A DNA stretch of 64,000 nucleotides, taken from Macrothele yani (taxonomy: Eukaryota; Arthropoda; Arachnida; Araneae; Macrothelidae). The translations under genes were made by a program, and so were the position numbers. The DNA lies in contig CM076999.1 in assembly GCA_039090855.1 (NCBI GenBank), forward strand, positions 119,287,072 through 119,351,071, written 5' to 3'. Shown piece after piece: positions 50,680 to 62,046 of the stretch (positions are counted from its first letter, which is position 1; each line of letters opens with the position of its first letter). Under the pieces are notes generated by a model. That model saw only the letters and a list, made by a program, of their open reading frames with translations, was not told the origin of the DNA and did no database searches.

Positions 50680-52540
50680 ATGTTTCAAAACTTTTGGTCT
50701 TTGCTCGTGCACGTTTCTGATTTAGCCACCCAGTGAATGAACGATGATGCCTTTCAGGGATATTTCCCCTTGTCCTCACTTCTTGTTATGAAATTGGGAC
50801 ATTTGTCTTTAAAAGAAGTGCTATTAGACACATAAGCAAGATCAGAATGCTGGGGAAGTGAAGGCAAATTCTTTTTGCAACTCTAAGTTTCATTCAGCAA
50901 TTCAAGTACTGTGGGATACTCATAGCTGTGAATTCTTTTTGGATCATTAGAACTTTTTGGCCCTACACAAGACTGCAGCTACACCCTTGGTAATTACATC
51001 TATTGCAAAAACAGTGCATTTTAGAGAACTCCTTTCCCACTCTTCCAGAAGGACTCCAATTTCAAATGTTATGTTTGTTTTACCATGCCAAGTCTGTGTA
51101 GGAACTAAGAAGAATGTTTCTGTAGTCTTAAACAGAATGACTACATCCAGGAAGGAAGAGGGATGCAATGGAAATGTATTTGTTTGTTAATGAGATTCAG
51201 ATTAAGAAGCAGGGCATAACACTCTTAGGTCCTACGTGTTAAAAGAAAGATCATGTGTGTATGTGTGTTTCTATAGAGAAAAGTAATGTATTAAGCCGTT
51301 TTTCAATGTAAAGTAAACACACACGAACTGTGTAAACAAAAGAAAACAGTGTCTCAAATGTATGCAGGTGTATTATTTAATGAAATCTTTGAGTCGTACA
51401 GTTCCATCCCAGAACCTTAAGTGATCAAACTTAAGGAAGTGAAAAATTTTTCTTATCTTTAAAAAATCTGTTTTACATGTTGAGTTGCAAGCACTGAAAT
51501 GATTGGGAATAGTTGTTTTTATTAAAATAATTATGATCTCTGCAGCCATCAAATTCAGTAAGCACACTTTTATTTTTTTTGTGTGTGGCTGGCCTTTTGT
51601 TTATCAGCATTTCAAATAGTTCTATTCCATGTGTCCATCAACTTTGTTTTCATGACATCTGTTGACACCCATCATCACAGGAGCAAAAGAAAAAAAAACT
51701 GTTAATATTTGTCTAGTGTTTTACTACTTGAAGAACCAATAATTGGAAGGCTGGCTTTTTTTTTTTTTTTTTTTTTTTCACATTTACCAGAATTACTTTA
51801 TTTGTATAAATCCAGTGATGTCTGCACAGTTCTTTACAGAAAACGACAAAGTGAGCTCTCTTGTTTATAATGTGTGATATTATGCAGTATTACTTGTTTC
51901 ATATAATTTTCATAATTTTTTTCTCCCCTGAGTACACGAAGTTTCTGCGTATTGTTTTTATTCCATGGTCACCACAGTGGCTATTTGTCCCAACGAGAAT
52001 TTCAAGGAGTGTATGGTTTTTGCATCAACTAAGATAAATTAATGAAGTACGAAAAATAGGGAGAAGTAAACAGTTTAAAATTTTTTTTCAAGTATTAGGA
52101 TTACGAGGGAGATTTTGTCAGTAGTGTGCATAGAAGAGCTACAAATGTTGCTGTTTCATTCTTATGTACTTTCGTGTTGAATTTGGGCTCACTTTGATCT
52201 AGTTTGCTACCACAGACTGTTTTGCAACCTGTTGGAACATTTAAAAACTGAATTCAGAAATATGTAAATGTAAAAAAAGATTAAAAAAAAATAATTATTT
52301 GACTGATCATGAGGTGTACTGGCAGTGTGTTGAGTTCACGTGAAATTGCAACAGGGCCCATGTTCCAAAGAGTCGTATTGGACAAGTGAAATTGAGAATC
52401 AGGAACTGAGAAAATTTTTTTTAGGGTTTTTTGTTATTTTATTTCTAGAATTACTGTACCGGCAGGCCCAATAAAGATGAGCAGCTCAGAATTAATACAT
52501 GTTAATGTATGTATGTATGTGTGTGTGTGTATGTGTGTGT
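50680..52540. other. No gene recognised
   Basis: About 1.9 kb of AT-rich DNA. A T27 run at 51758-51779 region may be the tail of an undetected retroposon on the minus strand. (TG)n tracts lie just before the MITE at 52543. Confidence 0.4.
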
Positions 52541-52542
52541 CA

Positions 52543-53219
52543 CAGCTTCAAAAATCTCAAAAGTTACAAGCCCAGATGGGCATGTGCAGAATTTATTTAC
52601 CTGCCCAGGTAGTAAAAGCTGGATGCCCTCGGAGGAAAGTTTTTCTTTCAAGACAACAAATCATAACCCTGCATTGTTATGTTTTTTTTGTTTTGTTTTT
52701 TTTTTCTCCAAAAAATGTGAACATTTTATCATGTTTTGCATTTCCCAGAGAGACTATTCAAAATATGCAATGCACAAAAGCATATATCTCAAGTTTTAAG
52801 ATGATGTTGCTGAAAATTGGTATGATGATGAAATTGGTATTTGAGAAATTTAGTGATTCTGTCATGTTCGTTTCATTAAAGTTTTTGCCCTTTGTCACTC
52901 AACACTGGAGGCTAGGAGAAACAGACATCCCGCAGCTGACCATAACCATTTGGGGCGAAAGTACATGTTCCAATTTCTGGACCTACAGCATAATATAATT
53001 AAAGAAGTGATATTCTTCTTCCCTTGACACTCTGAAACAATGATACAATTTGAGGTGACTAACAGTGAAATGAGACGACTGTCTTGTACTGAGAAATTAT
53101 ATTCCAAACTTTTTTTTTTAAATTTACTTGCGTGAACCGGGCAACTAAATTTTTTTTACCTGCCCAGGCCAATATTTTACTTGCCCCTAGGCTTCTAGGA
53201 CATGGTATTTTTCAAGCAT
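52543..53219. mobile_element. Nonautonomous hAT-like element, copy 2
   Basis: Partner of 36322-37064 with many small indels. The ends CAGCTTCAAAAATCTC and (inward) ATGCTTGAAAAATACC keep the inverted relation. It is bordered by GTGTGTATG-type microsatellite on both sides, so a target duplication cannot be read. Confidence 0.6.
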
Positions 53220-53839
53220 TGTATGTGTGTGTATTACATATATTTTTATGTTGTCATTGTCAACCATTATTGGCCACTGCTGGATGAAGGTCTCCCCAAG
53301 TTTGTTCCACAATAATTTGTCTTGAGCCAGTCTACTTCATGTCGCTGCAGCCTACTTTCATATTTCATCCACCCATCTCCCACATGGCCTTTTGTGTCTT
53401 TTCCTGTCCCTTTGTATCCAGTCTAAAATTTTGGTGGTCCGTTCTTCTAGCAACATGTCCAACCCCTTGCAATTTCAGAGATTCCACTCTTGCTGTTTTC
53501 CGGATCCACGAGTTTCCTTTCCTCCTCACTTTTGGTCCCACCAAGCGTGCATCTCTCCGTGTTTTCTTCAGATGTCTGCATCAGGGCAAGATTTAATCTT
53601 TTTTGCTCACTAGCAAATTTTGCTAGTGACCAAATAGTTTGCTAGCAAAACATTTGCATGACTAGCAAGTAAAACTAAATCACATCGTAACTTATTTTCT
53701 AATAAAGTTACACAGAAATTTAAATATGTGTATAAATATTTTGACTTACCTTTTTGAATAATGAATAGAATCTTAGATAAGTTTAGTGACTATCTTTATT
53801 ATTAATTTCTAACAAATTCTCCTACCACATGAATATATT

Positions 53840-54130
53840 TCACTGACATTCTAATTCAGATTTCTTCCCATATGGTTTACGCTCAGGGTGTCTGACTTTG
53901 TCATCATACCACTTTATAACTGCTGACCGTGGATTAAAAATCTCTTCTTGTGGCCCTTCTATTTCAATTGTCATCAGAGCATTTAAAGTTTCAACAGACA
54001 AATTGTTCCTCCAATCCCCTTGTATTCTTTTTAAAAAACAGAATCCCACCTCACAACATGCAGTACTAAGTGGAAGTATCGCACAAATTTCTGCTAAACT
54101 TCTACACACTTCATATCTGCCAACTACCAC
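53840..54130 (-). pseudogene. hAT transposase C-terminal fragment
   Basis: The reading frame gives ILPLSTACCEVGFCFLKRIQ and NNLSVETLNALMTIEIEGP, the dimerisation domain of hAT transposases (family pattern C-E-x-x-F-S-x-x-K-R-I ... L-x-x-E-T-L-N-x-L-M). The rest of the protein upstream on this strand is missing. Confidence 0.8.
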
Positions 54131-54239
54131 ACAATGCCGTAGTTTCTACGGAATTATTCACTATCAAAACTACGGATTCTACAAATTTTTATTTTGTTTC
54201 AAATTTTTCTTTTGCTATTATTTTTATGATATACACGAG

Positions 54240-54860
54240 ATTCTTACAGGGTTTCGCGGAATCCCGCTTTTTTTTTTTTTTGTCATCAGTTGGATCATTC
54301 TGAAGATCCATATTTGGGAGAGGGGGGGTCGTTTTCCATCTGGAGACGAATTTTCGTGCTTCAAAACTTTCGAACACAGTAGTGACACGGAGTAAGAAAA
54401 TTTTGCCGTAATCGCAAATTTTCACCCAATGTTGTCTTTGTGTCCGCTTTTCTTGTTAAATATCATTTTATTCCATAAATGTTTGCATTTTAGCTTGAAA
54501 CTGGAGAACAATTTGCAAAAACGGAAGTTGGCTGCTGCAAAATTTTTCTGTACTCTTCAGGCATGAGATTCTTCTGCGAATTCAAGGAATTCTGGCTTTT
54601 TCCGTTATTATTAGAATTCCGTCTTTACGAAACTAGAAAACTAAATGTCGACGGAATTCGGATTTTTTCCGTAATCATATATTTTTTTCTCGCGATTTTG
54701 CCTCTGTCAAGTATTATTGCTCATTAACATTTTACTGGATAAATATTTGTATTTCAGCGTGAAAATACAAGGAAAATTTCGAAAACCAGAAGTCAGACGA
54801 AGCAAAAGTTTCTTCCGTAATCGTTTACCCCTCCACGAACACGTTTCATAAAAAAGCATC
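54240..54860 (+). repeat. Noncoding module shared with 57640-58200
   Basis: Blocks such as GAGATTCTTCTGCGAATTCA, CCGTAATCATATATTTTTTT, ATATCATTTTATTCCATAAA and TTGCATTT(T/C)AGCTTGAAA recur in the same order as in the leader of the hAT at 57-60 kb, and partly twice within each locus. It may be a nonautonomous relative nested in the 53.6-55.5 kb hAT. Confidence 0.6.
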
Positions 54861-55622
54861 TATCTATGGCACGCAATAAGGCTAGTTACTATGGACAAGA
54901 CTTTTGCCAGTGTTGGCAGGCTATTTTCCAGTAACATTTTGGTTTGCTTCTTTCGGTTTTGTCTACCATCCGAATAAGTGGAATTATTCTTGCTTATTCA
55001 TCACTGATCATTAGAGCGCAGTATTTGATGTATGCACGACTATCAAGACTTGTAGAAGTAGGCGATCGCTTCGCTTAGGGTACGACAGGAGTTGAGGACA
55101 AAGTTCGTGGGGCAAAAGAAGGGAGGGTGGCAGAGCAGGTGGTCAAACAACCGATCCATCCCAGAGCTCTGGGTTGCCACAGCAACCATTACCGACGTCA
55201 CGTTCAGTTTCTGTAATAGACCAATGAGGGCATGATGGAGAGGAGTTTCAATGTACGACAGTTTCCACTGGAAGGGATGAAAGATATGGGGAGGATGGGT
55301 ATTAAGTGGCGAAAGAGAATCGCTGATCGTCGCTGTTTTAACAAGTGATAATAGAAACTGTTATGTAAACTTTGTGGTTAATAATGATTTTTGGTTACTT
55401 TAAATAAAGAAATTACCTTAATAGCAATATTTGCTACTGCGATTTTTTTTCACTAGCAAATTTGATTTTTCACTAGCTAATTTGCTATTTGCTAATCGGT
55501 GAAATCGCGCCCTGGTCTGCATACTTTGTGTGTCTTTTTCAGTTAAGGTCCATGTCTCTGCTGCATACATCAGGACTGGAGGGATACGTTGATAAGACCC
55601 TTCTCTTTTAAGACATAATGCT

Positions 55623-57300
55623 TGCTAAGTGTTCATTCACGTCACCTTTCCAGTTGATTGTTTTTTGTCCCCAGTAATGCTGGTAAAGTCGATCAGCATG
55701 AATGCAGTTCGCTTAATGAGATTATTTGAAGATGCTGTCCACTCCCCACCTCCCAGAAAGAGAGAAAAAACTGTTAATTATTTGGCTTTGACACTGCAGA
55801 CCTTTGTTTCGTGCAACACCGACAGATGAAATGGATCTGCTAGAAGCTGAAAATTTTTTAAATAAAAGAAAAAAGAATGTTCCTTGGTAGTTAAAAAGGA
55901 CAAACACGTCCCCCAAAATGTGGGCAAATATTTTCCCTGGTGTAACCCATTTTTGCACTTAGTATTGGGAATGGAATAGCTTCTCTTTTGATGATTTCTT
56001 ACAAACTTTTCGGTGCAAATAGGATGGGCACGTTGCAGGGGCGGCTCTTGCTATGGGGCTGTGAGGCTGTAGCCCCCCTACCCAAAGCAGTTTTTTTTTT
56101 CATGCCGTAACAAGAGAGAGAAGTTTTGTGAACACCGCTGTAAGTTTCCCACCATAATGCCACGACTGCAGTTTTCTGAACTCAACTGGAAGTTTCCCCT
56201 GCGGAGCGGGAAGAACGTCACGGACTGCGCTTCTTGTAGCCCTGACGGCTATTGAAACCAACTCATGTGGGAAACTCTGCTTATTCCCACATCAGTTCCT
56301 TTCCTTTGAATAAAACTTCCCTGGGGACTGCATTCATGGCAGCTCTCGCTAGCAGGGTTGCTCGCGAATCGTTGGGTAGGAATGCATCGCTGGGCCTGTG
56401 TGCTTTGTTGATTAATACGGTTCTTGTGCTTCCGAATAAGACATAAAATAGGGGAATGAATTAAAAATAATGTCTAATGTTGAAATAAAGTATTAAATAA
56501 AGTACGTTTGAATGTATTGCTCAACCTGGGTTTTTTTTCTTCCAATTTTTGGTTTGTTCCTGCTTTTATTCAACGTAATAATTCTAACAACAATGTTGCT
56601 CCCATCTAATAACAAATACTCGGTTGCCGGGACTTTTGCAAAAAAGTTTTTCTTATATTTTCTCTTCTGGTCAAAATGGGCATGTGAACAAATTGCGATT
56701 AAAAATAGAGTTCAGTATTGGATAAATTGCAGGAAAAAAAAGAGAGAGATATACTCATTTCTGCAGCAAAATACTTGCACAAAATTTATTTCTTCACTTA
56801 CCAAGCACAGCAAAATTTTCGCTCTTAAACTCACGTAAATTTTTATTCACCAAAAATCATTGAAGTCACTCCACTGGATACATTTTATTTTTCTGCTGCA
56901 TCCTCCCTCCCTCCCAAAAATCAGTTGCGCATTTCAATTGAGGTAGTGTACTTAATTACTTTGAAAATAACATTTAATCAGATATCATTGTTTAGAAAAT
57001 TTACGAAGTTGGTAAATTTTGGAAAACACATTTTTCTACACTAAATTGTTATCATGATAGCTTCAGAATTAAAACTGGGCTGATTATGTTTGCAATCCGT
57101 TTTTGTTATAGAGAATGCCGGTGTGTGAGTATCGCAATAACAACTCGTCGCGAAGTTCTGGCAGACCCTTCAAAATTCCACAAAATATTTTTCATCGCCA
57201 TCCAAGTTGCTGTGGTCGGTATCAAGTCGAAGTTCCAAAGGGAGTGTATCAGAAGAAAAAATATTTATTCTCGTATTTCTAGGGGTCACAATGAGACACT
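55623..57300. other. Mostly unassigned; one possible hAT terminus
   Basis: CAGGGGCGGCTCTTGC at about 56036 followed by GTGAGGCTGTAGCCCCCCTA looks like a hAT terminal sequence, but no matching right end was found in the window. Other DNA here shows no gene. Confidence 0.35.
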
Positions 57301-57639
57301 TGAGAACGCGTAGCGTGTACATGACGCATGGATGCCAACTAGTACGGATTTTTAGTTGCTGTTACGGAAGTACGGAAACACCGCTGAAATTACAGGAAAT
57401 CACCATTTGATTTAATTTTCTGAGATAGAAAGCAAATTTTCATCAACTTAAAAATTTTTGTTGGTTCTTCAAGTTTTTCTGGAGGAAAAAAATTAAATGC
57501 TACATTCAGAGCTGCCAGACCTGCGCCAAAACGTTGTTCTTGCGCCAAAAGTTAAAATTTACTGGTCATCGATATTTTAGCGTTATCTTACGACATTCGA
57601 AATCGATTCAGCAGTAAATTCGTACGTGAGATTCTTCCG

Positions 57640-58200
57640 CGGATTCGCAGAGTCCCCTACGTTTTTTTTTTTCTCCGAGATCGATGCAAAAGTGAAGAAA
57701 TTTTCGGGATATTAGTTGGGGGGGGGGGGGTCGTATTCCGTCTGGGGACGTTGTTTTGTCTTTTTAAACGTTCGGAAACGGAAGTTAAACGAAATGCAAA
57801 TTTTTCCCGTAATCATATATTTTTTTTTCTCTCACGATGTTGCTTCTGTTCAGTACTGTTAAATATAATTTCATTGCATAATTTCAGCTTGAAATTGTAG
57901 GCAACGATTTCCGAAAACGGAAGTTAGGCCGCCCGAAAATTTCCCCGTAATCTTCGGCGACGAGATTCTCACGCTGATTCGAGGAATTCCGTCTTTTTTT
58001 GTTATCATTTCGGAGGATTGGTGGCGGCGGCGTTCGAAAACGGAAAGTAGACTGAGATAAGATTTCTCTGGTAATCGTAATTTTTTTTTTTCTCGCGATG
58101 TTTCCTCTACCCGGTATTGTTAGATATCATTTTATTCCATAAATATTTGCATTTCAGCTTGAAAATGTTAGATAAATTTCCGAAAAGTGAAGTCAATTCA
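57640..58200 (+). repeat. Leader module of the second hAT, internally repeated
   Basis: It holds two or three diverged copies of a unit containing CGTAATC, ATATTTTTTTTTCTC(G/A)CGATGTTGC, ATTTCAGCTTGAAA and CCGAAAACGGAAGT. The last copy leads into ATTTCAGCTTGAAAATGTT, where a 3' splice site and the start of the transposase reading may lie. Confidence 0.6.
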
Positions 58201-58333
58201 GCTTGAAAATGTTGGATAAATTTCCAAAAACTGAAGGCTTGAAAAACCGTTATTTCAAGCCATGTTTCCCGATTCAACGATCGCAAAAAAATATTCGTGT
58301 TGAAGAACCAAGGCTACTGCACTAATTCAGCAC

Positions 58334-59842
58334 ATGGCCAGTGTTCCTACTAGTAACATCGTATCTGAAGTTAAAAAAAATCCTTTTTCTCTATCTACGG
58401 ATGGAAGTAATGATGCTCAAGCAAATAAACTGTATACCATTACAATAACATGTTTTGACGAAAAAATAGGGAAAAATTCAACTGTTTTGTTATCATTGGT
58501 TGAATCAAGTAATAATACAGGTGAAGGAATATTCAACGTTTTGAACAATGAGTTTGTTAAAAAAAATATCTCATGGAGCAACTGTGTGTCATTTTCCTGT
58601 GACAATGCTAACACTATCATAGGTCAAGTAAAAGGTGTTGTTTTTCACATAAAGAAGGTTCAGCCTGCAATCATAGTGCAGCGATGTTCATGCCATTTAG
58701 GAAATTTAGCTGCACAGAAATCTGCTACTCAACTGAAAGGATTTAATGTTGAGCAGTTTCTGATACAGTTGGGTTTTTTTTTTTTTTGAGAAAAGTTCAA
58801 AGAGGAAACACAATCTAAAACTGAGTCAAGCTGTTTGTGGTACTAAACCACACAAAATTCTAAAGCATGTCAATACTCGCTGGTTATCACTTTTGGAATC
58901 CATGAACATTATTTTAGTGACAATGAAGAAGCTAATTCACAGTATAAGAACCTTGCAAGTATGATTGGAAATCCTTCATCTAAACTTTATTGTCTTTTTT
59001 TATCTGCTACTCTTCCTTTGTTTACATCTGTTAATGTGTTCTTGCAGCAGGAAGCTCCGCTTGTGCATGTATTAAAAATAATATTTCATAGTCTGTTATC
59101 TGAATTGCTTTGTACGATTTATCAAGCCATCGGCATTTGATGTGACAGCAACATCTCTTGCAGTTGGAAATTTTGAAAGAAGGAGAAATCAAAAAGAAAA
59201 CTGTGATCTCGTAATCGGGTCAAAAGCGAGATCTTATATAGGCACAATTGCAGATCTGAGTGAAGACACAGTGGCTACTTTTTATTCTGAGGTAAGGGAA
59301 TTTTACAAGGCAGGCTGCAATTACATTTTCAGAAAATTTCCACTTAATGATGAATTTCTGAGTCATGCTGAAATTGCAGATGTAGCATTAAGGCAAAGTG
59401 TTTCTTTTGCATCAGTCCAATATATGTGTTCCCTGTTTCCAGTTTTGAAACCAGAAGAATCTGACAAGGTGGAATCTGAATTTACTCACTACCAGTTTGA
59501 AAATTTTAACTCTGCTGTTACTTCTGGGAGAATGGATGAAGTGTGGCACAGAATTTCTTTAATGAAAAATGAAAGTGGCCACCAGTTAAAGTATGAATCA
59601 TTAAGCAAAATTATGAAAATGATTTTAACAGTCCCTCATAGCAATGCAAGTACAGAAAGAATTTTCAGTATTATGAAAAAAAACCCCATGAATGATTCAG
59701 ACCTAATTTAAGCAGTCAAGTGCTGTCTTCTTTATTAGTAGAAAAAATAAACAGCATTGCACACTGTGAACTATGCTATCAGAAGAAGTTTTTGCAAATT
59801 GAACTAAGGAAGGCGAAAAAGGCAACTACAGCCAGTTTATCA
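58334..59842 (+). pseudogene. hAT transposase, frameshifted
   Basis: 58334-58789 encodes NPFSLSTDGSNDAQANKLYT, SFSCDNANTIIGQ and QRCSCHLGNLAA, the start of the hAT catalytic core (D in STDGS) and C/H motif. A T14 run ends this frame. Other frames then give SSKLYCLFLSATLPLFTSVN and QEAPLVHVLKII (58980-59080). 59142-59711 continues with IGTIADLSEDTVATFYSEVR and ends in the dimerisation domain (TVPHSNASTERIFSIMKKNP). A last shifted piece reaches 59842 (LSSLLVEKINSIAHCELCYQ). The order is that of a complete transposase. Breaks include the T-run, a shift near 59100 and another near 59700. Confidence 0.85.
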
Positions 59843-60047
59843 TAATAATTTGGCAACATTCCAAGGAATAATTTTTCTTCATGTCTGGAGGTAATTTATT
59901 ATATTTTCCTGGTAGACAGTATTTTAAATTTTCCCACTAGCAAATTATTTTTTATTGTATTATTATTATTATTATTATTATTTTGTTAATAGTTCTGACA
60001 GATTAAAATTTGTTGCAGTGTTAAATACCCAAATTTGACGCTGTAGA

Positions 60048-60185
60048 CTGGATTACTGAAAATTACTGAAAAACAAAAAATTGTTACTGAAAATTACTGA
60101 AAAACAAAAAATTGTTACTGAAAATTACTGAAAAACAAAAAATTGTTACTGAAAATTACTGAAAAATGAACATGTTGGTTACTGA
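60048..60185. repeat. 31-bp tandem repeat
   Basis: AATTACTGAAAAACAAAAAA begins units at 60061, 60092 and 60123, with a partial at 60154. It sits at the 3' side of the second hAT, where subterminal repeats are expected. Confidence 0.9.
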
Positions 60186-60219
60186 AAACTACTTTTAGAG
60201 GTTGGCATCTATAATGACG

Positions 60220-61740
60220 TTGAGTGTGTCTCCACTGGCACACACATTAATTTTTTTTGTCCTTCTATATATATATATATATATATTCTATTAAGAAGAG
60301 ACCTAAGCAAAAAAATATATATTTTTGACTCATACCAAGTACAACATAGAAAAGGTTATGTATCTACCGGTGTGAGTAAAAAGAGAAAAGATAAAAAATA
60401 AAATAAAACAACTGAATGTAGAAAGTGTCGAGAATACTGAGCCTTGGCTTTTTATCAAGGACCAGCAAAAACTCTGCATTTTCTCACTTCCACAAAGACC
60501 TAGTTGGAAATGGGTTTCTGCAAAGCCATAGATGCAAGTAATAAGCCCACCAAAAATTGTTTTAAAAAATATATATATGTCATGACCTCCGCAGAGTTGT
60601 ATGACCTAGCTTTAGTTAACAATTTAGCTTGCATCCATAACTTTCATGGCCCGACCCATGCTCTTCATCTGTTACTATTAAACAGAAAGAAGAAGATTAA
60701 AGAAAACTCAAGTTGTGAGAGTGACATAATAATTAGAAATAATGTTCAGCTATAACGAAATGCCAAGTTCGCCTGAGAGAGAATTTAAACCTGAATAGCA
60801 ATGCAAAAGTATTCCAAATTCTTACATTGCAATTAAAAAAGGAAATATTAATTATTTAAAACTCAGATTCTTGAAAGAAAACTTGATTCTAAAACCCCCT
60901 ACTCCACAACTTCTGACAACACAAAAACGAGAATAAATTAAAGACAATAATTAACTAAAGAAATGCTTTATGAAAGTTATATGACATAAACAATTAGTTG
61001 CAATATGTACAAAGTATTACAGCAGTGCTTTAAGTGCATAATTAAGTAGTTATTAAGAACTTAACTACTTTGAAAACACAGCGCAATGTAAAAGAACTAT
61101 GATTGGCCAGCTGCTTGGCCTAAGTTTTCTAAAAAACGTGCAAAGTTAATAAGAAAAGAAAGAGTTAAAACCCACAAAAAAGTTAACAGACTTGCCAGTG
61201 CCTAAATGCTAAAAAGCAAAAAACAACAGAGAAAAAAAGTACAAGAAGTACAAACATTGAACTTATAAAACCTAAAACCCAAAGACAATGAAGAGAGCTT
61301 ACCTCTTATGCAATTGAACTTTCTCCACACAAGAGGAAACATGGCTGACCTTTTCCCCAAACTTCCAAACTCCTCTGCCACTCCCTAGTTGCTGGGGGGC
61401 AGTGTGGGTGGGGCTGATGGTCTCCTCACACTGAAAGAAACCAACTCGCGGAGATTTTAACCAGAGAAAAAAAATATATACTTAAGACTGTGGACCTGTA
61501 TGATCAGAAAGAGCAGAATTAACTCTCCAGAATACATGAGAAATATTATAAAATACACAAGTGGTGTATTTAATAATCTTTGCATGTATTAAATCACCTT
61601 AGTGAGCTTCTATAGATTATTCAGAATCTTATTAATTTTAATGTTAGTTTTACTATTTTTAGTATAGCTATTCTAGTGAGTGAATAACTAGTTTTCTTTT
61701 TTATTTGTTTTTATTTTCTTTTATAAACAGATTTTTAAGC
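60220..61740. other. No gene recognised; possible 5' part of the Penelope-like element
   Basis: Starts with a (TA)n tract (60268-60290). An 83-codon open frame at 60504 has no known motif. The segment may contain the 5' region of the element that follows, but I saw neither a repeated pLTR nor a hammerhead core. Confidence 0.4.
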
Positions 61741-62046
61741 TTTTTTTGTGATTTTGCCTATATTATTTAATTTTTTATTTTAACAGGACCTTCATATCCA
61801 TAGCACTAAGGTTCCTTTTAGTAGTTAATAGGCATCCTCTAGCCAACTTCCAAATGGCTTTGATTGGTCAGAATCATATTATTAACTGTGTAGAAAATTA
61901 AAGCAGATCTGCCAACCTTACTCTATTATTCAGAATAATTTTTCTTAAAGTTCTTTTGATGAAAGAAGAAGGAATTTTGTTCTCTAGAAAACTGTCTAAT
62001 AGTATATTAATGTGGTAATTAAAGTCCAAATTGTTGCTGCAAATTC

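Larger units (their letters stand above)
53582..55514 (-). mobile_element. hAT transposon with 8-bp target duplication
   Basis: Ends CAGGGCAAGATTT (left) and CAGGGCGCGATTT (inward from right), flanked by GTCTGCAT on both sides (53574-53581, 55515-55522). An 8-bp duplication is diagnostic of hAT. Near both ends short motifs (CTAGCAAATTT and variants) are repeated, probably as subterminal binding sites. Only a C-terminal transposase piece is recognisable. The middle contains noncoding DNA shared with the hAT at 57-60 kb. Confidence 0.9.
53253..55620 (-). repeat. Old RTE fragment, split by a hAT transposon
   Basis: 53253-53581 and 55523-55620 together match the 3' part of the RTE at 23960-24400 (for example AAGGTCTCCCCAAGTTTGTT, TTTTCCGGATCCACGAGTTT, AGTTAAGGTCCATGTCTCTG). 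They are far more diverged than the two RTE copies at 21-27 kb. The left end lacks the (GAT)n tail. Confidence 0.85.
57330..60215 (+). mobile_element. hAT transposon, second family, boundaries approximate
   Basis: The transposase remnant at 58334-59842 is bracketed by GATGCCAACTAGTACGG (57331) and, inward from 60213, GATGCCAACCTCTAAAAG, a possible short TIR. Subterminal repeats (TACGGA on the left, TTACTGAAA on the right) fit hAT architecture. A clean 8-bp duplication was not seen, so the ends are provisional. Confidence 0.5.

Noticed and set aside
34248..50712. Recurrent 60-110 aa open frames with DSNPDPVRTNDQRPSLRPL-like sequence
   Set aside because: They are translations of the SINE tRNA head and body in different copies and on either strand, not proteins.
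56036..56100. A complete hAT element beginning CAGGGGCGGCTC
   Set aside because: No inverted partner or 8-bp duplication was found downstream, so only a possible terminus can be noted.
57118..57270. A THAP-like start (MPVCEYRNNNSSRSSGRPFK)
   Set aside because: The second zinc-binding Cys is missing and no C-x2-H follows; the resemblance is too weak.
16501..60185. CRISPR-like arrays among the tandem repeats (16.5, 12.8, 35.5, 60.1 kb)
   Set aside because: Units are contiguous without unique spacers, and the window is eukaryotic.
60220..62040. Hammerhead ribozyme expected near Penelope-like elements
   Set aside because: I looked for CTGATGA with a following GAAA core in suitable spacing and found none by eye.
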